From Paramuribaculum sp. (lineage in GTDB: Bacteria > Bacteroidota > Bacteroidia > Bacteroidales > Muribaculaceae), in NCBI GenBank assembly GCA_029062075.1, contig JAIDQW010000225.1, forward strand, positions 1-6,134: a stretch of DNA of 6,134 nucleotides, given 5' to 3'. Numbering within the stretch: the stretch's first letter is position 1; every line of letters starts with the position of its first letter. The notes below the pieces were generated by a model. It was given only the letters and a program-made list of their open reading frames with translations, searched no databases and was not told the DNA's origin. The position numbers were made by a program, and so were the translations under genes. Below, one piece after another: positions 1 to 6,045 of the stretch.

Positions 1-81
1 GAATACATCGGGATTCTGTGCACATTTGTATGCCACAACGGTGCCAACGCCTCCCGCTCCGATAATTATAACTTTTGACAT
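1..81 (-). CDS. Saccharopine dehydrogenase / carboxynorspermidine synthase family protein, N-terminal fragment
   Basis: Reading the minus strand from the ATG at 81-79 gives 27 in-frame codons to the window edge, beginning MSKVIIIGAGGVGTVVAY. This is a beta strand followed by the dinucleotide-binding loop GAGGVG (residues 8-13), the start of a Rossmann fold. The wording of this N-terminus (VIIIGAGGVGTVVAYKCAQN) closely matches, from memory, the Bacteroidetes proteins annotated as saccharopine dehydrogenase family or carboxynorspermidine synthase. Those are NAD(P)H-dependent enzymes that reductively join an aldehyde and an amine, in polyamine or lysine-type metabolism. Only the cofactor-binding start is visible, so the substrate cannot be told and another Rossmann-fold oxidoreductase is possible. 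The gene is divergent from the dcw cluster, with a 301-bp gap between the start codons, and has no visible functional link to it. Confidence 0.72.
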   Translation of the reverse strand, partial: MSKVIIIGAGGVGTVVAYKCAQNPDVF

Positions 82-128
82 TAATAATTATATTAATATG
101 GTTTTTTTATGCAAAAACGGTTATTTAT

Positions 129-155
129 TGTGCTAAGTTAGCGGTTTTAAGCACA
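129..155 (-). other. Possible leader stem-loop upstream of the dehydrogenase gene
   Basis: TGTGCT at 129-134 is perfectly complementary to AGCACA at 150-155, with a 15-nt loop. This is a six-base-pair stem with three G:C pairs. If the minus-strand gene is transcribed from a promoter further right, the hairpin would lie in its 5' leader about 50 nt before the start codon. No uninterrupted U-run directly follows it on the minus strand, so it does not look like an ordinary terminator. A chance pairing is possible. Confidence 0.25.
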
Positions 156-184
156 TAAAACAAAATAGCGAGGGGTAAAATGCG

Positions 185-192
185 CAAATTTA
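185..192 (-). promoter_or_regulatory. Candidate Bacteroidetes -7 element (minus strand)
   Basis: Read on the minus strand this is TAAATTTG, a full match to the Bacteroidetes -7 consensus TAnnTTTG. A TTTG that could act as -33 element lies upstream at 212-209, but the gap is 16 nt instead of the usual 19-21. It points toward the dehydrogenase gene and would give a leader of roughly 100 nt. In AT-rich DNA such an octamer can occur by chance, and it overlaps the palindrome at 189-202. Confidence 0.3.
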
Positions 193-202
193 CATTTGTA
201 AA
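189..202. promoter_or_regulatory. TTTACA-TT-TGTAAA palindrome, possible operator
   Basis: TTTACA at 189-194 and TGTAAA at 197-202 form perfect 6-bp arms around a TT spacer, the geometry of a small dimeric-regulator site. The palindrome overlaps candidate -7 octamers on both strands (185-192 minus, 191-198 plus), so a bound protein could block either. The same hexamer recurs at 283-288 (TGTAAA) and 335-340 (TTTACA). No specific regulator is recognised. Confidence 0.3.
191..198 (+). promoter_or_regulatory. Candidate -7 element facing rsmH (distal)
   Basis: TACATTTG matches the Bacteroidetes -7 consensus TAnnTTTG on the plus strand. No TTTG or TTG stands at the expected -33 distance. If used, transcription would start near 205 and the roughly 180-nt leader of the dcw transcript would contain the 13-bp inverted repeat. 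The missing -33 element keeps this weak. Confidence 0.22.
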
Positions 203-219
203 CGAAATCAAAATAAGGG

Positions 220-279
220 TAATAACTTAAATGTCTGAGAAACAACAAATAAAATGTATTGCCATAATTTAAGTTATTA
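220..279. repeat. Perfect 13-bp inverted repeat with 34-nt loop
   Basis: TAATAACTTAAAT at 220-232 is the exact reverse complement of ATTTAAGTTATTA at 267-279, leaving a 34-nt loop at 233-266. Each arm has only one G or C, so an RNA stem would be long but of low stability, and there is no T-run typical of a terminator. It could be paired binding sites, a leader RNA structure for the minus-strand gene (or for a distal rsmH promoter), or a decayed small element. Thirteen perfect pairs in 300 bp are unlikely by chance, even allowing for AT bias. Confidence 0.6.
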
Positions 280-314
280 ACATGTAAATTTTTTTGTAAT
301 TTAATTATGCAAAT

Positions 315-348
315 CAAACGTAAAATTCATTAACTTTACAACGTCAAA
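315..348 (-). promoter_or_regulatory. Candidate promoter for the dehydrogenase gene
   Basis: On the minus strand, TACGTTTG (322-315) is a full match to the Bacteroidetes -7 consensus TAnnTTTG, and TTTG (348-345) is a -33-like element 22 nt upstream, one base longer than the usual 19-21. Of the minus-strand candidates this has the best combination of both boxes. It would give a leader of about 225 nt that includes all the inverted repeats in the intergenic region. Called from motifs only. Confidence 0.35.
331..338 (+). promoter_or_regulatory. Candidate -7 element of the dcw operon (proximal)
   Basis: TAACTTTA differs from the Bacteroidetes -7 consensus TAnnTTTG only at the last base and sits 44 nt before the rsmH start codon, a sensible distance for a short leader. 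No clear -33 TTTG lies 19-21 nt upstream; the nearest TTTG (293-296) is too far away. It is therefore a weak candidate, listed because it is the best-placed one for the operon. Confidence 0.25.
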
Positions 349-382
349 TAAAATTGCTCCTTTTAACCTCTATTTATCTGCA

Positions 383-1297
383 ATGCAAGAAGAAGTCTAT
401 CATATTCCCGCTCTGTTGCCGCAGTGTCTTGATGCGTTGGAAATTAAGCCGGGCGGAGTGTATGTAGATGCAACTTTTGGAGGTGGCGGTCACTCAAAAG
501 CTATCATTGAAAAGCTTGATAATCAGGGATGTCTATACTCTTTTGATCAGGATGAGGAGGCTGTGCGGAGAGCGTTTGCTGACCCGCGGTTTACAATTGT
601 GTACTCCAATTTCCGTTACATTTCAAATTTCTTGCGTTACTATAAAGTGGATTCTGTAGATGGAATACTTGCAGACCTTGGGGTATCCTTTCACCACTTC
701 GATGATGCGGAGCGAGGATTTTCGTTCAGGTGGAATGGTCCGCTCGATATGCGCATGAACCGGAAGGCTACAATGAATGCGGCACAGTTCATAAATAGTG
801 CTACGGAAGAGAAAATAGCCGATACCCTGTATCTCTACGGCGAAATCAGAACAGCCAGAAAAATTGCCTCCGCTCTTGTTAAGGAAGCAAAACGTAAACC
901 GATAGAAACAGTGGAGCACTTTCTGGATGTTGTTAAGCCGTTTGTAAATCCTCGGCAGGAGAAGAAAGAGCTTGCAATGATTTTCCAGGCAATCAGAATT
1001 GAGGTTAACGGTGAGCTTGATGCGCTCCGCTCATTTTTGGAGCAGACGGCAAAGGTTATACATCCCGGAGGCAGACTTGCCATAATCACATACCACTCCC
1101 TTGAGGACAGAATGGTGAAAAATTTCATGCGTACCGGCAATGTAGAGGGTAAAGACACCCGAGATATTTTCGGCAAGAATAATGCACCTTTCAAAATGCT
1201 CGGTTCCAAGCCAATAGTACCTGATGAGGAGGAGATTGAACGGAATCCTCGTTCACGCAGCGCTAAACTGAGGGTTGCAGAAAGAGTGGATAACTGA
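383..1297 (+). CDS. rsmH: 16S rRNA (cytosine(1402)-N(4))-methyltransferase RsmH
   Basis: RsmH (MraW) uses S-adenosylmethionine to methylate N4 of C1402 in the 16S rRNA decoding centre, tuning start-codon choice and fidelity. The 304-residue length is normal for the family. The SAM-binding start DATFGGGGHS is at residues 29-38, the acidic strand end FDQD at 54-57, and the family signature at 98-115 reads DLGVSFHHFDDAERGFSF, where many relatives have SSPQLD instead of SFHHFD. The C-terminal half carries ITYHSLEDRMVK and the closing NPRSRSAKLRVAE motif. ATG 383 is the first ATG after an in-frame stop at 302-304, and HIPAL right after it is the expected N-terminus. No Shine-Dalgarno sequence is visible, as is usual in Bacteroidetes. 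It is the first gene of the dcw cluster here. The usual preceding gene, mraZ, is missing. Confidence 0.97.
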   Translation: MQEEVYHIPALLPQCLDALEIKPGGVYVDATFGGGGHSKAIIEKLDNQGCLYSFDQDEEAVRRAFADPRFTIVYSNFRYISNFLRYYKVDSVDGILADLGVSFHHFDDAERGFSFRWNGPLDMRMNRKATMNAAQFINSATEEKIADTLYLYGEIRTARKIASALVKEAKRKPIETVEHFLDVVKPFVNPRQEKKELAMIFQAIRIEVNGELDALRSFLEQTAKVIHPGGRLAIITYHSLEDRMVKNFMRTGNVEGKDTRDIFGKNNAPFKMLGSKPIVPDEEEIERNPRSRSAKLRVAERVDN

Positions 1298-1317
1298 TAC
1301 ACAATTATTTACCGGCT

Positions 1318-1665
1318 ATGGCAGAGAAGAAAAAGAAAAAAGATAACGAAAATCCCGGAGTAATAGGGAGAATACGAAGCGGTCAGGTGATCAGCAGTGA
1401 TTTCTTTGCCCGCAACTGGCTGGCTGTGTTTGCCGGAATGATGGCGATAATGTTTTACATTACAAGCAAATATAATTGCCAGACGAAGATGGAAGAGATT
1501 CAACGCCTCAACACCGAACTGGAAATAGTTAAAACAGAACGGTTAAGAGTAAGAAGCGCATATATGAGCAGTACCCGCGAATCATCAATGCAGCAGCTGA
1601 TTGATTCACTTGGACTTAACTTGCGGGTTCAGGACAGACCTCCGTTCAAATTAGGCAGCAAATGA
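1318..1665 (+). CDS. ftsL: FtsL-like cell division protein (Bacteroidetes type)
   Basis: A 115-residue bitopic membrane protein at the ftsL position. Residues 1-33 are cytoplasmic and basic, with a lysine run at 4-8. One hydrophobic segment spans about 34-49 (WLAVFAGMMAIMFYIT). Residues 57-80 (MEEIQRLNTELEIVKTERLR) have the heptad-like, charged character of a short coiled coil, and the remainder is periplasmic. This architecture matches FtsL, which scaffolds the divisome with FtsB/DivIC and FtsQ and helps activate FtsW-FtsI. FtsL proteins share little sequence, so the call rests on size, topology and position between rsmH and ftsI. It starts 20 nt after rsmH and its stop overlaps the ftsI start by 4 nt (ATGA, 1662-1665), which suggests translational coupling with its partner protein. 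Confidence 0.85.
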   Translation: MAEKKKKKDNENPGVIGRIRSGQVISSDFFARNWLAVFAGMMAIMFYITSKYNCQTKMEEIQRLNTELEIVKTERLRVRSAYMSSTRESSMQQLIDSLGLNLRVQDRPPFKLGSK

Positions 1666-3746
1666 AAAAGAAGTCAAATAAAAAGCACATTCTTTACCGT
1701 TATGGTGTGATTACCGCCATAATACTGTTTGTGGCTACCGGCGTGATATACAAGCTGGTAGATACAACGGTGATTTCTGCCGGAGAGTGGAATGCAAAGG
1801 CAAATACCGAGCTGTCGCGAAACGATACCATTCTGCCGGTGAGAGGAAATATACTTGCTTCAGACGGAAGCATATTGGCTGCCAACCTGCGATACTATAC
1901 CGTGAGGATAGATTTCCGGTGCGAGAAGTTCATGGAAGAGAAGTACAGAATGGCTCTCGACACCATAGCGGACAGTATGGCGTATTATTTCCCGGTACGC
2001 ACTGCGGCAGAGTGGAAAAAACACCTTGGAGCACCGCTCAAAAAAGCCAAGGCAGAGCGTCCGAGAGCTTACAGATTGATTGACAATATCAGCTATGCCG
2101 ACTACCGGCGCCTGCGCACATTCCCCTTCTTCTCCATCAAAAACCGTAACCGAAACGGAATTTCCGTAGAGGGTAAGATGCGCCGCGTTAATCCTTATGG
2201 CGATATGGCTCGCCGAAGCATAGGCGGTGTTGGCGCTACCGCACAATGCAAGGAGGTTCACGGTATTTCAGGTCTTGAAAAAGCCCTTGATACCCTGCTA
2301 TATGGTAAGACAGGACTTTCTAAAAAAGTGCCCTTGACAAGCAGAATTGTCGATTGGACAGACATTCCCGCAACACCAGGCTTCAATATCACCACTACCA
2401 TTGACATCAAAATGCAGGATATTGTGGAGAATGAACTCAACGACGTGCTCACATACTGTAACGCCGACTGGGGAGTAGCTGTGCTGATGGAGGTGGCTAC
2501 AGGTGACATAAAAGCTATTTCGAACCTTGAAAAGAATCCTAATGCCGACAACTATATCGAGGGTATGAATCGTGCGGTACTCGGATTTGAACCAGGCTCG
2601 GTGGTAAAAACAATCTCCATGATGCTCGCCCTTGAGGACGGGGTTGTAAACTCACTTGACGAGGTGATTACTACCGGCTCACGATTCCCCTATGCCGGCG
2701 GCAATTCAATCACCGACTCACATGCAGTTCCCTCGCTCACGGTCAGAGAGGTGATTGAGCGTTCAAGTAACATCGGCATGACCAAAATCATTATCAGGAA
2801 ATATGATTCAAATCCCGGCGGTTTCTATTCCCGCCTAAAGGGGATCGGTTTCCTTGAACCGATGCACACCGGTATTGCCGGAGAAACAGTGCCCAGAGTA
2901 GATAGCGTGCCCTCGAACCGAGGCGGCAGAATCGCACTGTCGCGACAGTGCTACGGCTACGCAACAGAGATTCCCCCACTTTACACCCTGTCGGTCTATA
3001 ATGCAATTGCAAACAACGGCAGATATGTAAGACCAAGGCTTGTGTCGCGTCTCACCGGTGAGGATATCGACTCTATTTTGCCGGTTACTTATATCCGCGA
3101 CAGAATATGCAGCGAGGAAAATGCGGCAAAAATGCGCACTATGCTCACATCAGTTGTGTGGGGAGACCACGGCACCGGCAAGCGTCTAAAAAACGACTAT
3201 GTGAGGATTGCAGGAAAAACCGGCACATGCTACATGATTGAGGGCGGACACTACAATAATGCCAAGAAGCGACTCGCCTTTTGCGGTTTCTTCCCGGCTG
3301 AAAATCCGAAATACTCATGTATTGTCCTCACCTGCAACCCCAAGCAGAACGCTCTCGGAGCTGCAAGCACAAGCGGAGAAGTACTGAAAAATATAGCCAT
3401 GAAGCTATACTCCCGCGGTATGCTGGATAACAACTCCGACTACCGTGCAGAGCCGGCTAAGAACGACCCCCCCGTGCTTTATGCCACTGCCAACGTGGAG
3501 AAAGCCAAAAAGGTAGGACAGGCTATAACAACCGGCGGACGGCATCATTCAATCCAAAGACAGTCATCTAAGGGTGGAGGTGTGCCTTCGGTTGTGGGGC
3601 TCGGTCTGCGTGATGCAATTGCTGCACTTGAAAGCAACGGATATAATGTCTATTTCAAGGGTTCGGGATATGTTGCCGCACAGACTCCCGCTGCAGGAAC
3701 AGCAGCCGCACGCGGGTCAAAAATAACACTGTCATTAAGAGAATAG
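1662..3746 (+). CDS. ftsI: Penicillin-binding protein FtsI (PBP3-type transpeptidase) with C-terminal PASTA domain
   Basis: Septal peptidoglycan DD-transpeptidase, anchored in the inner membrane with its catalytic domain in the periplasm. It forms peptide crosslinks in strands made by FtsW. A basic N-terminus is followed by one membrane span (about 14-30). The PBP dimerisation domain starts near 57, with RGNILASDGSILA at 61-73. The transpeptidase domain has all three active-site motifs: S313-V-V-K316 with the acyl-accepting serine, S368-S369-N370, and K519-T520-G521. A linker of about 40-50 residues rich in K, S and G leads to a single PASTA domain (about 641-694), expected to bind peptidoglycan or aid localisation. 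The length of 694 fits Bacteroidetes FtsI. The start overlaps the ftsL stop. The gene ends 27 nt before murE. With motifs and context intact, it should be active and a beta-lactam target. A separate elongation PBP2 is unlikely given the position. Confidence 0.96.
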   Translation: MKKKSNKKHILYRYGVITAIILFVATGVIYKLVDTTVISAGEWNAKANTELSRNDTILPVRGNILASDGSILAANLRYYTVRIDFRCEKFMEEKYRMALDTIADSMAYYFPVRTAAEWKKHLGAPLKKAKAERPRAYRLIDNISYADYRRLRTFPFFSIKNRNRNGISVEGKMRRVNPYGDMARRSIGGVGATAQCKEVHGISGLEKALDTLLYGKTGLSKKVPLTSRIVDWTDIPATPGFNITTTIDIKMQDIVENELNDVLTYCNADWGVAVLMEVATGDIKAISNLEKNPNADNYIEGMNRAVLGFEPGSVVKTISMMLALEDGVVNSLDEVITTGSRFPYAGGNSITDSHAVPSLTVREVIERSSNIGMTKIIIRKYDSNPGGFYSRLKGIGFLEPMHTGIAGETVPRVDSVPSNRGGRIALSRQCYGYATEIPPLYTLSVYNAIANNGRYVRPRLVSRLTGEDIDSILPVTYIRDRICSEENAAKMRTMLTSVVWGDHGTGKRLKNDYVRIAGKTGTCYMIEGGHYNNAKKRLAFCGFFPAENPKYSCIVLTCNPKQNALGAASTSGEVLKNIAMKLYSRGMLDNNSDYRAEPAKNDPPVLYATANVEKAKKVGQAITTGGRHHSIQRQSSKGGGVPSVVGLGLRDAIAALESNGYNVYFKGSGYVAAQTPAAGTAAARGSKITLSLRE

Positions 3747-3773
3747 AAAAATTAAAATCAAATACCGCAAGTT

Positions 3774-5231
3774 ATGAAACCATTGAGCGTACTCCTTTCA
3801 GCAATCTCGGTAGAAGAGATTATCGGAAGAACAGACATAGAGATAACCTCAGTAGAGAGTGATTCCCGCAAAATACAGCTGGGCTCGCTCTTTGTTGCCG
3901 TTAGAGGAACGGTTGTTGACGGTCACAGATTCATTCCGATTGTAACCGTAGGAGGTGCTGCCGCTATTGTTTGCGAGGAGTTGCCTGAAAGACTCGAATC
4001 GGAGGTTACATATATTAAGGTGTCAAACTCGGCTGTGGCTCTCGGATTTCTCGCCTCAAGATGGTATGGCGACCCTTCAAGAAAACTAAAGCTTGTGGGA
4101 GTTACCGGCACCAATGGCAAAACCACTACCGCTACCCTGATTTATGAAATGGCGCGGCTCAACGGTCACAAAGCCGGTTTGCTTTCAACCGTATGCAACT
4201 ATATTGAAACGGAAGCTGTGCCCGCGGCGCATACCACTCCTGACCCTCTCACTCTTAACAGCCTTCTCGCGAGAATGGTGGATGCCGGATGCACATACGC
4301 CGCTATGGAAGTGAGCTCGCACGCAGCTCATCAGCATCGCATCGCCGGACTGCATTTTGCCGGTGGAGTCTTCACAAATCTCACCCGCGATCACCTTGAT
4401 TACCATAAGACTGTCGAGGCGTATCTTAACGCTAAGAAGTCATTTTTCGATATTCTCCCAAAAGATGCTTTCGCACTCACTAATGTGGATGACAAAGTAG
4501 GTGAAGTTATGCTGCAGAACACAATGGCTGCCAAGCACTCATATTCTGTCAACCGAATGGCTGATTTTACCGGACGCATTATCGAAAGCCGCATCGACGG
4601 CACCCTGATGAGCTTCAATGGCAATGAAGTCGAGGTGCTCTTTACAGGAAGATATAATGCTTACAATCTCACAGCGGTTTATGGCACTGCTATTCTGCTC
4701 GGTTTTGACCCGGAGAAAGTGCTTACCGATATGAGCAGGCTTGTACCGGTAGCCGGCAGATTCCAGACATTCCGCTCGGCAAACGGAGTCACCGCCGTGG
4801 TGGATTACGCTCACACTCCCGATGCTGTGGTGAATGTGCTCACAGCAATCCGCGAGGTGGTTGGCAACGGAAAGAACATTATCACCGTTGTTGGCGCCGG
4901 AGGCAACCGTGACAAAGGCAAACGCCCCATTATGGCTAAAGAAGCTGCTACAAGAAGCAACCGACTGATTCTCACCTCCGACAATCCCAGAGATGAGGAG
5001 CCCTCAGATATCCTTGCCGACATGGAAGCCGGTCTTGATGACAATACCCGTAAAATCACTCTTAGCATTGTAGATCGCCGCGAGGCAATCCGCACGGCGG
5101 CTATGCTCGCTGCTCCCGGTGATGTGATTCTCATTGCCGGTAAGGGACATGAAGATTATCAGGAAATCAAGGGGGTGAAACACCACTTTGATGATCGCGA
5201 GGTTGTTGCTGAAGTTCTGTCAAAACTCTAA
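3774..5231 (+). CDS. murE: UDP-N-acetylmuramoyl-L-alanyl-D-glutamate--2,6-diaminopimelate ligase MurE
   Basis: Cytoplasmic ATP-dependent ligase that adds the third amino acid to UDP-MurNAc-L-Ala-D-Glu. The 485-residue protein shows the three Mur-ligase domains. The N-terminal UDP-binding domain covers about 1-105. The central ATPase domain has the P-loop TGTNGKTTT (111-119), HTTPD (153-157, substrate contact), EVSSH (179-183) and the lysine normally carbamylated, K221 in YLNAKKSFF. The C-terminal domain starts near 330 after GRF (328-330) and contains VDYAHTPDA (343-351), DNPR (403-406) and GKGHEDYQ near 460. DNPR is the known signature for meso-diaminopimelate, as opposed to lysine-adding MurE, so the peptidoglycan should be DAP-type, as expected for a Gram-negative. 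ATG 3774 fits the family N-terminus. An AT-rich 27-nt gap precedes it and mraY starts 12 nt after its stop. No murF lies between murE and mraY. Confidence 0.97.
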   Translation: MKPLSVLLSAISVEEIIGRTDIEITSVESDSRKIQLGSLFVAVRGTVVDGHRFIPIVTVGGAAAIVCEELPERLESEVTYIKVSNSAVALGFLASRWYGDPSRKLKLVGVTGTNGKTTTATLIYEMARLNGHKAGLLSTVCNYIETEAVPAAHTTPDPLTLNSLLARMVDAGCTYAAMEVSSHAAHQHRIAGLHFAGGVFTNLTRDHLDYHKTVEAYLNAKKSFFDILPKDAFALTNVDDKVGEVMLQNTMAAKHSYSVNRMADFTGRIIESRIDGTLMSFNGNEVEVLFTGRYNAYNLTAVYGTAILLGFDPEKVLTDMSRLVPVAGRFQTFRSANGVTAVVDYAHTPDAVVNVLTAIREVVGNGKNIITVVGAGGNRDKGKRPIMAKEAATRSNRLILTSDNPRDEEPSDILADMEAGLDDNTRKITLSIVDRREAIRTAAMLAAPGDVILIAGKGHEDYQEIKGVKHHFDDREVVAEVLSKL

Positions 5232-5243
5232 GGATTAACTGCC

Positions 5244-6045
5244 ATGCTTTACTACCTGTTCAACTATCTTGAAGATTTGGGGCTCCCTGGAGCAAGGTTG
5301 ATGGACTACATCACCTTCCGCTCAGGGGCGGCTCTGCTGCTGTCGCTATTCATAGCCCTTGTTTTCGGCAGAAAAATCATTGACCGCCTGCAGCTCATGC
5401 AGGTCGGGGAGATAATCCGTGATCTCGGACTGGAGGGGCAGATGCAGAAAAAGGGAACACCGACTATGGGTGGTGTGATTATCATCATCTCCATACTCAT
5501 TCCTTGCCTGCTGTTCGGTGACTTTTCAAGCATCTATATGTTGCTCATGATAGTGGCGACCCTTTGGCTCGGCACACTCGGATTTATGGACGACTGGCTC
5601 AAGATGAAGCACCACAACAAGGATGGAATGAGCGGTAAGTTCAAGATTGTAGGTCAGGTGGGTCTCGGGCTCATTGTGGGTCTCACCATGTGTCTGAGTC
5701 CCGATATCGTGATGCGCGAGAATGTTGAAACAGTTGATGTGGAACACTCTGAAACCGTCATATCGTATAAATCAGAAAACATCAAGAGCCCGCAAACCAC
5801 TATCCCGTTTGTAAAGAATAACAACTTTGATTATTCATATCTCACCGGGTGGATGGGTAAATATGCGGCAACAGGAGGTTGGATACTGTTTGTAATCGTG
5901 ACGATTCTGGCGATAAGTGCCACTTCAAACGGTGCCAATCTCACAGACGGACTTGACGGTCTGTGCACCGGAGTGTCCGCTATAATAGGGGTGGCTCTGG
6001 CAATTATGGCATATCTCGGTGGCAATATAATCTACTCCTCATACC
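5244..6045 (+). CDS. mraY: Phospho-N-acetylmuramoyl-pentapeptide-transferase MraY, 3' end missing
   Basis: Integral membrane enzyme that moves phospho-MurNAc-pentapeptide from UDP to undecaprenyl phosphate, forming lipid I. From ATG 5244 (MLYYLFNYLEDLGLPGARL, the usual Bacteroidetes start) the frame is open and 267 genuine residues are visible. They include a first membrane span (about 25-41), GTPTMGG (71-77), spans around 77-91 and 97-113, the catalytic-type aspartate pair D116-D117, GKFKIVGQVGLG (131-142), and NGANLTDGLDGL (229-240). Between about 152 and 205 lies a charged insert, characteristic of Bacteroidetes MraY and absent from the E. coli enzyme. Family members here are about 420 residues, so roughly the last third, including the histidine-containing catalytic loop, is missing. 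The frame stays open to base 6134, but the last 30 codons (PVSDRDLRAL onward) translate sequencing adapter and are not MraY. Confidence 0.95.

Larger units (their letters stand above)
186..291. repeat. Outer pair of the nested inverted repeats (10-bp arms)
   Basis: AAATTTACAT at 186-195 is the exact reverse complement of ATGTAAATTT at 282-291. The pair encloses the 13-bp inverted repeat at 220-279. The right arms are almost adjacent (2 nt apart), while the left arms are separated by 24 nt, so a folded transcript would have an asymmetric bulge. The arms are AT-rich and may serve as protein-binding half-sites, an RNA stem, or neither. Confidence 0.5.
82..382. other. Divergent intergenic region between the dehydrogenase and rsmH
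   Basis: This 301-bp stretch separates two divergent start codons. It is much richer in A and T than the flanking genes. I see no credible gene in it: the one short plus-strand reading frame (231-272, 13 codons) has no support. No tRNA-like or other known RNA fold is evident. It holds promoter-like octamers on both strands, nested inverted repeats between 186 and 291, a small palindrome at 189-202 and a weak stem-loop at 129-155, each listed separately. No mraZ gene and no series of TGGG-type MraZ boxes is present before rsmH. Confidence 0.8.

Noticed and set aside
81..96. TTAATA/TATTAA inverted repeat next to the dehydrogenase start codon
   Set aside because: Six pairs composed only of A and T in very AT-rich DNA are expected by chance and give no stable hairpin.
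231..272. 13-codon plus-strand frame MSEKQQIKCIAII in the intergenic region
   Set aside because: It is too short, has no ribosome-binding context, and half of it falls in the arms of the inverted repeat. Nothing marks it as a leader peptide, such as a run of one regulatory amino acid.
107..313. Direct repeat TTATGCAAA at 107-115 and 305-313
   Set aside because: Only 9 bp of mostly A and T, about 200 bp apart, with no further similarity around it and no target-site or element structure between. Chance is sufficient.
835..1302. 155-codon open frame on the minus strand opposite rsmH
   Set aside because: It lies entirely antisense to a well-supported rsmH, its translation is rich in S, R and L without recognisable motifs, and it has no promoter or partner gene. 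It is a shadow of the coding strand, as are the other minus-strand frames opposite ftsI, murE and mraY.
1860..2261. 133-codon minus-strand open frame opposite ftsI
   Set aside because: It overlaps the dimerisation domain of FtsI in antisense and has no recognisable domain. Codon constraint on the real gene explains the openness.
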